The position numbers were made by a program, and so were the translations under genes. The notes below the pieces were generated by a model. That model ran no database searches. It worked only from the letters and a program-made list of their open reading frames with translations, and was not told where the DNA came from. From contig NZ_CP021421.1 of NCBI RefSeq assembly GCF_002201515.1, forward strand, positions 2,480,001 to 2,544,000: DNA of 64,000 bases, read 5' to 3'. This document shows, piece after piece, positions 7,778-17,878 of the stretch. The DNA is from Muribaculum intestinale (GTDB taxonomy: Bacteria; Bacteroidota; Bacteroidia; Bacteroidales; Muribaculaceae). How positions within the stretch are numbered: the first letter of the stretch is position 1; each line of letters opens with the position of its first letter.

Positions 7778-9628
7778 ATGGATAAAATAAAAACCGGACT
7801 TACCGCTCTTATGACAGGAGCTTCTCTTATGATGGCATCGAACGCCAATTGTGCCGACGGAGTTACTGTGGACCATCTTGGAGTAAACAATACCCTTGTG
7901 CGCGTGGACAGCGGCAGGAAGTTTCTGCTGATGCCTGTTCAGGAGAGTAACGATGATGCGACCGTAAATATACTTGTCGACGGGAAGCTCGACCGCACTC
8001 TTCATGTGCGTCTGGCAAAAACTAAGGTGGATTATTGTGTGCCGTTTGACATGGAGCAGTATGCCGGTCACGACGTTGTACTCAATATTGTAACTTCACA
8101 GAGTCGTTCGTCGGTACGTGATGCCAAGGAGGATGCTTGTTGGTCACGTTTTGCTCTTGTTGACACGTTTGACACTTCAAATCGCGAAAAGTATCGTCCG
8201 GCTTTCCACCACACCCCTCTGTATGGATGGATGAACGATCCTAACGGCATGGTATATAAAGATGGGATATGGCATCTGTATTATCAGTGGAATCCGTATG
8301 GCTCAAAATGGCAGAATCTCAGCTGGGGGCATTCATCGTCCAAGGATCTTGTAACCTGGGAGCATCATCCGGTAGCTATCGAGCCAAACGGGCTGGGATA
8401 TGTGTTCAGTGGCAGTTCGGTGCTTGACCCGGACAATACCGCAGGATTCGGGAAGGATGCCATAATATCGCTATATACTTCGGCGGCTGCAAGCCAGATA
8501 CAGAGTCTTGCCCACAGTAAAGACAACGGAATGACGTTTGAGATATATCCCGGCAATCCGGTAATCACTCTTGAAAGTGAGGCTCGCGACCCTAATATGT
8601 TCTGGAACGCAGCTACCGGAGAATGGAATTTGCTCCTCGCCCATGCTCTTGACCACGAGATGCTGATATTCCGCTCGCCTGATTTGAAGAACTGGACTCT
8701 GAACAGCGCTTTTGGCAAAGGCCTTGGAGCGCAGGATGGTGTATGGGAATGTCCTGACCTGTTTGAACTCACTGTGGAGGGTTCCGGAGAAAAAAAGTGG
8801 ATGCTGATATGCAATATCAATCCCGGCGGTCCGTTCGGCGGCAGCGCAGCTCAATATTTCATTGGTGATTTTGACGGCAAGACTTTTACTCCCGACAAGG
8901 ATGCTGATGGGAATGTGCCTACAAAATGGATGGATTTCGGTAAGGATCATTACGCTACGGTAAGTTGGAGCGATGCTCCTGACAACCGTCGTACTGTGAT
9001 AGGATGGATGAGCAACTGGCAGTATGCGGCCGAAGTTCCGACGATGCAGTTCAGAAGCGCCAATACACTCCCGCGTGAAATGGGGCTGTTTAAGGCTTCT
9101 GACGGACAGATATACGTATCTACCGTTCCGTCGCCCGAAGTTGATATGCTCCGCGACCGTCTTGTAAGCCGTCAGAGTAAGTTATCTGTCGGTAAGAATC
9201 CACGGAAAATATCACTCCCAGCGGACAACGATGGAATATGTGAGATTCTTCTTGACATTGATTCACGCAAAGGAGCTCCTGTGTCGGTAATGCTGTCGAA
9301 TGATGAAGGAGATTATGTAGATATGGTTTATAATCCGTCGGAAAGTACTCTTACTTTTGATCGCCGCAAGAGTGGAGTTACTGATTTCAGCCAGGATTTC
9401 CCTGCAGTAACTGTCGCGCCGACATTCTCCTACGACGATTCAACTCTAAAACTGCGTATATTTGTCGACAGGTCAAGTATAGAGGTTTTTGAAGCTGACG
9501 GAAAATTCGCTATGACCAATCTGGTGTTCCCTACTGCTCCTTACAATCGTATCTCTTTCAGCGCGGATGGTGGAAAGGCAGATATAAGGAATCTCAAAAT
9601 ATTCTCTATAAAGGATGTTAATGACTGA
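7778..9628 (+). CDS. GH32 fructan hydrolase (exo-levanase/inulinase/invertase type)
   Basis: The 616-aa protein has a signal peptide (about 1-26, cleavage near NANCA) with no good lipobox, so it is probably periplasmic. Residues about 27-125 form an extra N-terminal beta domain as in many Bacteroides GH32 enzymes. The five-bladed propeller then shows WMNDPNG (nucleophile Asp154), ARDPNMFW (RDP at 270-272, transition-state stabiliser) and WECPDLF (acid/base Glu324). The C-terminal beta-sandwich includes FVDRSSIEVFEADG. The family cleaves beta-fructosyl linkages with retention; release of fructose from imported fructo-oligosaccharides fits the downstream permease (29 bp) and fructokinase. Levan versus inulin preference cannot be read from the sequence. 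Confidence 0.95.
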   Translation: MDKIKTGLTALMTGASLMMASNANCADGVTVDHLGVNNTLVRVDSGRKFLLMPVQESNDDATVNILVDGKLDRTLHVRLAKTKVDYCVPFDMEQYAGHDVVLNIVTSQSRSSVRDAKEDACWSRFALVDTFDTSNREKYRPAFHHTPLYGWMNDPNGMVYKDGIWHLYYQWNPYGSKWQNLSWGHSSSKDLVTWEHHPVAIEPNGLGYVFSGSSVLDPDNTAGFGKDAIISLYTSAAASQIQSLAHSKDNGMTFEIYPGNPVITLESEARDPNMFWNAATGEWNLLLAHALDHEMLIFRSPDLKNWTLNSAFGKGLGAQDGVWECPDLFELTVEGSGEKKWMLICNINPGGPFGGSAAQYFIGDFDGKTFTPDKDADGNVPTKWMDFGKDHYATVSWSDAPDNRRTVIGWMSNWQYAAEVPTMQFRSANTLPREMGLFKASDGQIYVSTVPSPEVDMLRDRLVSRQSKLSVGKNPRKISLPADNDGICEILLDIDSRKGAPVSVMLSNDEGDYVDMVYNPSESTLTFDRRKSGVTDFSQDFPAVTVAPTFSYDDSTLKLRIFVDRSSIEVFEADGKFAMTNLVFPTAPYNRISFSADGGKADIRNLKIFSIKDVND

Positions 9629-9657
9629 AATTATAACAGTAGAATAAACTAAATCAT

Positions 9658-10839
9658 ATGGAAATATCACAACCGCTTGCCGTGGACCGCAAAACTTCAC
9701 TGATGCAGATTGTGCCGGTAATGCTATGCTTTTTTGCAATGGGTTTTGTCGACCTCGTAGGCACAGCTTCAAATTATGTACAGAAAGATCTTGCTCTCTC
9801 CGACTCGGAGGCAAATCTTTTCCCGTCGCTTGTCTTTTTTTGGTTCTTGATTTTCTCAGTGCCGACAGGCATGCTCATGAATAAGATTGGACGTAAAAAG
9901 ACAGTGCTTATAAGCCTTGTAATCACAGCAGTATCGCTATTCATTCCGGCTTTTGGCGACAGCTATGCAATAATGCTTATTTCATTTTCTCTTTTAGGTA
10001 TCGGGAATGCAGTAATGCAGACATCGCTTAACCCTTTGGTGACTAATCTTATAAGTGGCGACAAACTTGCGTCGACTCTTACTTTCGGACAGTTTGTGAA
10101 GGCAATAGCCTCTTTTCTCGCGCCGATTATCGCCGCATGGGGTGCCACTACTGCTATTCCTACATTCGGCCTTGGCTGGCGATCGCTGTTTATCATTTAT
10201 GCAGTTATAAGTTTCTTGTCTATATCGGTGCTTGGCGCTACTCCGATTCAGGAGGAGCGTCCTGACAAAGCCTCCGGTGTAGGAGAGTGCATCAAATTGT
10301 TGGGTCGTCCGTTTATACTCTTGTGCTTTATAGGTATTATGTGTCATGTTGGTATTGATGTGGGCACCAATACTACTGCTCCAAAAATTATAATGGAGCG
10401 CCTCGGACTACCTCTTGAAGAGGCCGGTTTTGCAACAAGTATATATTTTATTTTCCGTACTGCCGGATGTTTCCTCGGTGCTTTTATCCTTCGCTCGGTG
10501 TCTCCCAGACTGTTCTTCGGGTTCAGTGTCGCAATGATGCTTGTGGCTATGGGGATGCTATTCGTGTGTGACACTCTTACAGCCCTGTATATAGGTATCG
10601 GTCTTATCGGATTCGGCAATTCAAATGTATTCTCAGTGGTATTTGCACAGGCTCTCAACACTTCTCCCAATGAGAAAAACGAAGTGTCGGGACTGATGAT
10701 TATGGGTCTTTTTGGAGGCACTGTGTTTCCTCTGGCCATGGGCTTTGCCGCTGACGCGGTAGGACAGGTCGGTGCAGTAGCCGTAATGACTGCCGGAGTG
10801 ATATATCTCATGTACTATACAATAAAAATAAAGAAATAA
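9658..10839 (+). CDS. MFS hexose (fructose/glucose) permease, FucP-like
   Basis: The 393-aa protein has about 12 hydrophobic membrane segments and belongs to the FucP/glucose-galactose porter branch of the major facilitator superfamily. The loop after TM2 carries GMLMNKIGRKKTVL, the MFS motif A region, and LGIGNAVMQTSLNPLV is typical of this branch. It lies 29 bp after GH32 and 34 bp before fructokinase, like the BT1757-BT1759 order in Bacteroides fructan loci. It would take periplasmic fructose into the cytoplasm by proton symport; the exact sugar is inferred from context. Confidence 0.88.
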   Translation: MEISQPLAVDRKTSLMQIVPVMLCFFAMGFVDLVGTASNYVQKDLALSDSEANLFPSLVFFWFLIFSVPTGMLMNKIGRKKTVLISLVITAVSLFIPAFGDSYAIMLISFSLLGIGNAVMQTSLNPLVTNLISGDKLASTLTFGQFVKAIASFLAPIIAAWGATTAIPTFGLGWRSLFIIYAVISFLSISVLGATPIQEERPDKASGVGECIKLLGRPFILLCFIGIMCHVGIDVGTNTTAPKIIMERLGLPLEEAGFATSIYFIFRTAGCFLGAFILRSVSPRLFFGFSVAMMLVAMGMLFVCDTLTALYIGIGLIGFGNSNVFSVVFAQALNTSPNEKNEVSGLMIMGLFGGTVFPLAMGFAADAVGQVGAVAVMTAGVIYLMYYTIKIKK

Positions 10840-10873
10840 AAGTTACCCCAATAAATATTTTAATACCATCATT

Positions 10874-11755
10874 ATGAACAACAATGTAGTCGTAGGAATG
10901 GGAGAGGCCCTGTGGGATGTTCTCCCTGAAGGAAAGAAAATAGGTGGAGCACCCGCCAATTTTGCCTATCATGTGTCACAGTTTGGTCTACCAAGTTGCG
11001 TCGTAAGCGCTGTAGGTGATGATGCTCTTGGCGATGAGATACTTGAGAATCTGACCTCAAAAGGACTCAAGCAACTTATCGAAAAGGTGCCTTATCCTAC
11101 GGGTACCGTGCAGGTCGAGATTGATCAGGCCGGAGTGCCTCAGTATGAGATAAAGGAGAATGTGGCCTGGGATAATATTCCCTGGACTACTTCGCTTGAG
11201 ACTCTTGCAAAAAAAACAAAAGCCGTATGTTTTGGCTCGCTTGCCCAGCGCAATGTCGTGTCGCGCGAAACCATCAACCGCTTCCTTGACACTATGCCCA
11301 GGGATGAGGATACTCTTGTGGTATTTGATGTGAACTTGCGGCAGGGATTCTACAATAAGGAGATTCTCTGTAAATCGATGGAACACTGCAATATTCTGAA
11401 GATTAACGATGAAGAACTGGTCACTGTAAGCCGCATGTTCGGCTATCCAGGCATAGACCTTCAGGACAAGTGCTGGATTCTCCTTGGTAAATACAATCTG
11501 AAGATGCTTATTCTTACATGTGGTATCAATGGCAGTTACGTATTTACCCCCGGCAATGTATCATTCCTGCCTACTCCGAGGGTTGAGGTCGCAGATACTG
11601 TAGGTGCCGGCGACTCGTTTACCGCCGCATTCATATCCTGTGTACTTAAGGGTATGCCGGTGGCAGAGGCTCACCGCAGGGCTGTTGCTACTTCTGCATT
11701 TGTATGTACATGCAATGGTGCAATGCCTGTGCTTCCTGATGAGTACACCAAGTGA
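10874..11755 (+). CDS. PfkB-family fructokinase
   Basis: This 293-aa ribokinase-fold sugar kinase has GGAPANFAYH near residue 24 (substrate-side glycine motif) and the PfkB signature DTVGAGDSF at 241-249, with catalytic base Asp247. The N-terminus GMGEALWDVLPEGKKIGGAP is typical of bacterial fructokinases. It phosphorylates cytoplasmic fructose to fructose-6-phosphate. It is the last gene of the GH32-permease-kinase operon and is followed 20 bp later by a strong terminator. An eight-A run lies at 11209-11216, within an intact frame. Confidence 0.92.
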   Translation: MNNNVVVGMGEALWDVLPEGKKIGGAPANFAYHVSQFGLPSCVVSAVGDDALGDEILENLTSKGLKQLIEKVPYPTGTVQVEIDQAGVPQYEIKENVAWDNIPWTTSLETLAKKTKAVCFGSLAQRNVVSRETINRFLDTMPRDEDTLVVFDVNLRQGFYNKEILCKSMEHCNILKINDEELVTVSRMFGYPGIDLQDKCWILLGKYNLKMLILTCGINGSYVFTPGNVSFLPTPRVEVADTVGAGDSFTAAFISCVLKGMPVAEAHRRAVATSAFVCTCNGAMPVLPDEYTK

Positions 11756-11775
11756 TAATTAATTAACACATAACT

Positions 11776-11816
11776 AAACCGCACGTCTACAGAATACTTA
11801 TAGGCGTGCGGTTTTG
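11776..11816 (+). terminator. Rho-independent terminator after fructokinase
   Basis: A perfect 10-bp stem (AAACCGCACG 11776-11785, CGTGCGGTTT 11805-11814) closes a 19-nt loop, with a short T run at its end. It ends the GH32 operon. Confidence 0.85.
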
Positions 11817-11851
11817 CTTGTAATTAGTTGGATTTAGAATTGCAGTATGTA

Positions 11852-12037
11852 TTACTTGCGTGGACGATTACCATTCTGACGGCGAGGTTGCTCGGTGAGA
11901 GGTTTGGCATCCTCAGTGAGTTTTAACTCGGTGCCATTTGTTAATTCTATTTCATATCCTCCTCGTTTACGGGAAATTTCTACGATGTCTTGGCCTGAGA
12001 AGTTGGTTGACACAAATTTTGATATAGCCGCCGGGAT
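11852..12037 (-). pseudogene. Fragment of a PepSY-like protein (C-terminal end only)
   Basis: The minus-strand frame ending at 11852 reads IPAAISKFVSTNFSGQDIVE and then YEIELTNGTELKL, which resembles the last repeat of Bacteroidales PepSY-like (putative beta-lactamase-inhibitor-like) exported proteins. Signal peptide and upstream repeat are missing. The frame runs on to an ATG at 12103, but those 22 extra residues (MLKYMFCGNKSKKHQIKAAH) are antisense to the MFS fragment starting near 12044, so the similarity stops at the junction. Family assignment is moderate because the fragment is short. Confidence 0.5.
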
Positions 12038-12043
12038 AATGTT

Positions 12044-12817
12044 ATGGGCGGCTTTTATCTGGTGTTTTTTACTCTTATTGCCACAGAACATGTATTTGAG
12101 CACAGCTATGCTGCAAACATTCTCGGGTTCGATGAGACCAATCTCATTGATCTCAATTGGTATGTGTTTGCCGGAATCATTGCCGGATGTGCGTTTACAT
12201 ATTTCACATTTGCTATCCGAAAATGGAGATACAAGACCATGACTGCGATTGCCTTTGGGCTGGCTGTCATATATCTTGCATATTTCTACTTCGTTATTGA
12301 TTATGGTGTAGAGAAAGAGATGCTGTTTGTCCCGCTGTTCATTCGTGGAGCGGGGGCAGTAATAATTTCGATTGTATTTCTTACATCAATAGTCCAGAGT
12401 GGGCTGCCGTTTCAGGTATTTCCGCAGGCTCTTACTATAAACGGATTCACCGGAGCTGTGATGGGGGCTACATTTGGGCCCGCAGTTATTGGCGAGATTT
12501 TGCGTAGGACTATGGCAAAGAATGCCGATTTGCTCAGTGCCAACATTGTCGACTTTAATCCCGACTTGACCCATATCCCGATTGCTCGGATTTATGGAAT
12601 TGTACAGACTCAGGCGTTGGTAGTATCAATGAAGGAAATTTACGGATGGCTTCTTATTATTGTAGCGCTTACATCATTGCTGGTGATTCTTGTAAGCTAT
12701 AGTTCGGTTCGTCCATTTGCCATATTCCCGAAGTGGAGCAATGTCCGACGTGTGATAAAACACATTGTGCATACGGATAAGGATATTAGAAATAATGAGA
12801 TATGTACGCAGCCATAA
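12044..12817 (+). pseudogene. C-terminal half of an MFS multidrug-type transporter (5' truncated)
   Basis: The 257-aa frame encodes five or six membrane segments (WYVFAGIIAGCAFTYF, MTAIAFGLAVIYLAYFYF, RGAGAVIISIVFLTSIV, GFTGAVMGATFGPAVIGEIL, YGWLLIIVALTSLLVILVSY) and a C-terminus SVRPFAIFPKW typical of the roughly 500-aa Bacteroidales DHA2-like exporters. The N-terminal half, with the proton-relay motifs, is absent, and an in-frame TGA lies at 12020-12022. The first ATG (12044) is inside the conserved region. This is a deletion remnant. The IS4-type element inserted 55 bp after its stop, between it and the hairpin at 14352. Confidence 0.8.
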
Positions 12818-12872
12818 ACTTTATTTTAGAAAAGCATCTTATATGATGTATGATGCTGATTAGATAATAATT

Positions 12873-14297
<1,425 letters not shown>

Positions 14298-14351
14298 TAA
14301 TAATTGTCATTTTTTATTGTGCTGGCAAGACTCTTAAAGCAATAATTTAAT

Positions 14352-14410
14352 GAGTTAGTCTGTGTCGTAATTGAATGTTGATTACGATACAGACTAACTC
14401 TATGTTTTTG
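14352..14410 (+). terminator. Long hairpin terminator between MFS remnant/IS and purF
   Basis: A 20-bp stem (14352-14371 with 14381-14400, one G-T wobble) encloses a 9-nt loop and is followed on the plus strand by TATGTTTTT. It probably ended the MFS transcript before the IS arrived, and it lies 29 bp beyond the convergent purF stop, so it may serve both strands. Confidence 0.7.
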
Positions 14411-14428
14411 TTGTAGTGGAATGGATTG

Positions 14429-16318
14429 TCAGCGGCGGTCGGGATGGCCTTCGTAGTAGTTGACAAAGGCACGGTTGACCAGACGTGTGCCTCCGGGTGT
14501 AGGATAATCGCCCGAGAAGTACCAGTCGCCAGGCGACGATGGAACAGCGCGGTGCAGTCCGTCGAGAGTCTGATATATGATTTTTACCTCTGCGCGTGTT
14601 CCATCCGGGGTAAGCATGCGCGCTATCTGGGCTGAAATCTCTTCGTCGGAGAAGGGTGCATATATGTCTTTTACACAATTTATAATCTCTGTATCGGACA
14701 TCGATTCCTGCTCCAGACAGCGATGGTATACGTCATCGAGCACGTGTGTGCGTCCGCTCTCTTTCAGTAGTGCGACGGCTGCACGGAATGCACAGAATTC
14801 TCCCATACGCGACATGTCGATACCATAGCAGTCGGGATAGCGCACCTGCGGTGATGAACTTACCACTACTATCTGTCGCGGCGACAGACGGTCAAGCATG
14901 CGCAGAATCGACTGGCGGAGAGTGGTGCCGCGCACGATAGAGTCGTCAATCACTACAAGGGAGTCGACTCCCGGTTCAATCAGACCGTATGTCACGTCGT
15001 AGACATGTGTGGCGAGATCGGTGCGTGTAGCACCTTCTGCGATAAACGTGCGTAGCTTGATATCCTTTATGGCCACTTTCTCCACGCGCAGTTTGTCGCT
15101 CATTATCTCTTCGAGTACTGCGGGTGTAAGTTCGTCCCTTTTCTGTGCGGAAAGTATTGCTTCTGTCCGGCGATGGTCAAGTTCACTCTCAAGCCCTTCG
15201 CACATACCGATAAACGCCACTTCTGCCGTGTTGGGAATAAAGGAGAACACTGCATGGCGAAGGTCGCCTCCCAATGCTTCGGTAACAGGTGCGGCGAGCT
15301 GACATCCGAGAGCCTTGCGTTCACGGTATATGTCGGCATCACTTCCACGAGAGAAATAAATGCGCTCAAACGAGCAGCGGGCGTCGGAGGCAGTCGGGAG
15401 CACCTGCTCCACACTTACATTTCCGCTCTTTGCCACAATGACAGCCGCTCCGGGAGCCAGTTCGTGCACATCGTCGATTGCGACATCCATTACAGTCTGT
15501 ATTACAGGGCGTTCGGAGGCTACAACCACAATCTCGTCGTCGGTATAATAGAATGCCGGACGTATGCCATGGGGGTCGCGCAATGTCCATATGTCACCGG
15601 ATCCGACGGCTCCGCATATTACATATCCGCCGTCCCAGCTTGGGGCTGTGGAGCGCAGGATAGACGGTATGTCGAGATTGTCCTCTATCGCACGGGCGCG
15701 TTCTATGCCGTCAAGACCCTGCAGGGTGAACTCCTGGTGCAGACGGCTGTTCTCTTTGTCGAGGGAGTAGCCGAGCTGCTCAAGTATGATTACCGTGTCG
15801 GAAAAAATGCGCGGATGCTGCCCTTTGGCCACCACTTCAGAGAATATACTTTCGACATTGGTCATGTTGAAGTTTCCGCAGAGCATAAGCGAGCGCGAGC
15901 ACCAGTTATTGCGGCGCAGAAACGGATGCACATAGCTCATGCCGCTGCGCCCGGTGGTAGAGTAGCGTAGATGGCCCATGTATATCTCGCCGATAAACGG
16001 GGCTTCCTCCTCGACCCATTCTGCGCTATGGTCGCCGAGCCGGGCATGCTCTATCTGATGGTTGATTGACGAGAATATCTCGCTTATGGCTCCTGAGCCG
16101 AGCGCACGCTCGCGATACACATATTCGCTGCCGGCGGGGGAGTGCATCTTGATACATCCGGCGCCGGCGGCTTCCTGTCCGCGGTTGTGTTGCTTTTCCA
16201 TCAGCAGGTACAGCTTGTTGAGGCCGTAATGCCATGTGCCGTACTTTTCCTTGTAGTAACTCAGCGGCTTGAGCAGGCGCACCATAGCCACGCCGCATTC
16301 ATGTTTGAGAGGTTCCAT
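14429..16318 (-). CDS. purF: Amidophosphoribosyltransferase-like protein (class II glutamine amidotransferase + PRTase)
   Basis: The 629-aa protein starts MEPLKHECGVAMV. Cys8 would become the N-terminal nucleophile after removal of a short propeptide, as in the Bacillus-type enzyme. The glutaminase half includes MEKQHNRGQEAAG and MGHLRYSTTGRSG; the phosphoribosyltransferase half has the PRPP loop VVIDDSIVRGTT followed by RQIVVVSSSPQVRYPDCYGIDM. The enzyme makes phosphoribosylamine from PRPP and glutamine, the first step of purine synthesis. It is longer than the roughly 500-aa enterobacterial enzyme, a known Bacteroidetes form. It follows gltD on the same strand after a hairpin, next to glutamine and glutamate synthesis genes. 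Confidence 0.9.
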   Translation of the reverse strand: MEPLKHECGVAMVRLLKPLSYYKEKYGTWHYGLNKLYLLMEKQHNRGQEAAGAGCIKMHSPAGSEYVYRERALGSGAISEIFSSINHQIEHARLGDHSAEWVEEEAPFIGEIYMGHLRYSTTGRSGMSYVHPFLRRNNWCSRSLMLCGNFNMTNVESIFSEVVAKGQHPRIFSDTVIILEQLGYSLDKENSRLHQEFTLQGLDGIERARAIEDNLDIPSILRSTAPSWDGGYVICGAVGSGDIWTLRDPHGIRPAFYYTDDEIVVVASERPVIQTVMDVAIDDVHELAPGAAVIVAKSGNVSVEQVLPTASDARCSFERIYFSRGSDADIYRERKALGCQLAAPVTEALGGDLRHAVFSFIPNTAEVAFIGMCEGLESELDHRRTEAILSAQKRDELTPAVLEEIMSDKLRVEKVAIKDIKLRTFIAEGATRTDLATHVYDVTYGLIEPGVDSLVVIDDSIVRGTTLRQSILRMLDRLSPRQIVVVSSSPQVRYPDCYGIDMSRMGEFCAFRAAVALLKESGRTHVLDDVYHRCLEQESMSDTEIINCVKDIYAPFSDEEISAQIARMLTPDGTRAEVKIIYQTLDGLHRAVPSSPGDWYFSGDYPTPGGTRLVNRAFVNYYEGHPDRR

Positions 16319-16343
16319 CTATCGGTAAGTTGGTTATAATAGA

Positions 16344-16377
16344 AGAGCCGCATCCCTGTCGGAAGGTGTGCGGCTCT
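16344..16377 (-). terminator. Hairpin between gltD and purF
   Basis: A 9-bp stem (AGAGCCGCA 16344-16352, TGCGGCTCT 16369-16377) lies 12 bp after the gltD stop on the minus strand and is followed by TTCTATTAT, a weak T tract. It may partly terminate gltBD transcription before purF. Confidence 0.55.
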
Positions 16378-16388
16378 ATATGAAAATG

Positions 16389-17816
16389 CTATTTTGACGA
16401 TAAGTAATGGTGTATGCCTTCAGCGGCCTGTCGGCCTGATGCGATACATCTTACCACGAGTGATGCCCCGGTCGAGGCATCGCCGGCGGCAAATATTCCA
16501 GATACGGATGTCGACATGTCGGCGTTGACTTTTACATTTCCGCGCGCGTCTATCTCTACACCGGCCTGTTCAAGAAGCCCTTCGGCTCTTGGATTGGTAA
16601 ATCCGAGGGCGAGGAGCACCAGTTCGGTCTTTATCTTCTCAGTCTTGCCCGACCTTTTTATAGTCTTTCGGCCGGTGGCGGCATCGTTGACCCATTCGAT
16701 TTCCTCTACCTCGACTTCGCTTACACGCCCGTCGCTGTCTCCTATGAAACGGCGAGTGTCGAGTAACCATCTTCGGGTGCATCCTTCCAGATGGCTGCTG
16801 GAAGTCTTGAGTACAACAGGCCAATAGGGCCATGGGGTGTCGGGATTCTCACCTTCGGGGGGCATAGGCATGATTTCAATCTGGGTAACACTCCGTGCGC
16901 CTTGTCGGTTGGCTGTACCTACGCAGTCGCTGCCGGTATCGCCTCCCCCGATTACAAGCACGTTCTTGTCTTTGGCCGAGATACGGATATCGGCCGGGAA
17001 CTCAAGGCCGGCATTTACGCGGTTCTGTTGCTGTAGTAGTTCGAGTGCGAAATGGACTCCGTGCAGCCCGCGGCCCTCCACCTGAAGGTCGCGCGGTACT
17101 TCTGCACCGATGGCTATACATACCGCATCATATTCTTCGGTAATTTGTGACAACGGAATGTCGGTACCGACTTCAACTCCTGTGCGGAATTCTATTCCTT
17201 CCTGCTTGAGAATATCCACACGCCTGTCAATCACGCTTTTGTTGAGTTTAAAATCAGGTATGCCGAAACGCAGCAGACCGCCTGTGGCTTCGTTTTTCTC
17301 AAATACTGTGACTATGTGCCCATGCTGGTTGAGACGGTTGGCGCATGTAAGACCTGCAGGGCCCGAACCGATTACGGCCACCCGTTTTCCGGTACGTGTC
17401 GACGGTATGCGTGGCTCCACCACTCCTTCGAGGAAAGCGCGCTCTACGATTGCGGCTTCGTTCTCACGTATTGTTACCGGCTCATGCTCCTTGTTGAGCA
17501 CGCATCCTTTCTCGCACAGGGCCGGGCATACACGTCCGGTAAATTCGGGAAAGTCATCAGTGGCTGTGAGCAGACGGTATGCTCCGCGTATGTCGTTTTT
17601 GTAAAGACGGTCCTGCCATTCTGGCTGCTTGTTACCCAGAGGGCAGCTCCAATGGCAGAACGGTACTCCACATTCCATGCAGCGCGATGCCTGCAGGCGG
17701 CGATCCTCCGGATTGAGAGTCTGCTCTACCTCTCCGTAATCCTTTATTCTGTCGTTGACGGGCCGGTAGCCGGCCTCTTTACGCGGTATTGTTAGAAACG
17801 CTTTGGGATTTCCCAT
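16389..17816 (-). CDS. gltD: Glutamate synthase (NADPH) small subunit
   Basis: The 475-aa protein has N-terminal iron-sulfur cysteines (SRCMECGVPFCHWSCP, then GRVCPALCEKGCVLN), an FAD-binding GxGxxG (VAVIGSGPAGLTCANRL) and a second dinucleotide motif (NVLVIGGGDTGSDCVG), ending with GIFAAGDASTGASLVV. GltD passes electrons from NAD(P)H through FAD and Fe-S clusters to the large subunit, which makes two glutamates from glutamine and 2-oxoglutarate. It lies 62 bp after gltB on the same strand, the expected partner arrangement. Confidence 0.97.
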   Translation of the reverse strand: MGNPKAFLTIPRKEAGYRPVNDRIKDYGEVEQTLNPEDRRLQASRCMECGVPFCHWSCPLGNKQPEWQDRLYKNDIRGAYRLLTATDDFPEFTGRVCPALCEKGCVLNKEHEPVTIRENEAAIVERAFLEGVVEPRIPSTRTGKRVAVIGSGPAGLTCANRLNQHGHIVTVFEKNEATGGLLRFGIPDFKLNKSVIDRRVDILKQEGIEFRTGVEVGTDIPLSQITEEYDAVCIAIGAEVPRDLQVEGRGLHGVHFALELLQQQNRVNAGLEFPADIRISAKDKNVLVIGGGDTGSDCVGTANRQGARSVTQIEIMPMPPEGENPDTPWPYWPVVLKTSSSHLEGCTRRWLLDTRRFIGDSDGRVSEVEVEEIEWVNDAATGRKTIKRSGKTEKIKTELVLLALGFTNPRAEGLLEQAGVEIDARGNVKVNADMSTSVSGIFAAGDASTGASLVVRCIASGRQAAEGIHHYLSSK

Positions 17817-17878
17817 ATATTGTGTTGCGTTATGTATTCTTGATTAGTTGGTAATATCTTGGCCGACTGATAGATGGC

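Noticed and set aside
11895-12242. 115-codon plus-strand frame overlapping both remnants
   Set aside because: It is out of frame with the MFS fragment and antisense to the PepSY fragment; the hydrophobic stretch is chance translation of MFS DNA.
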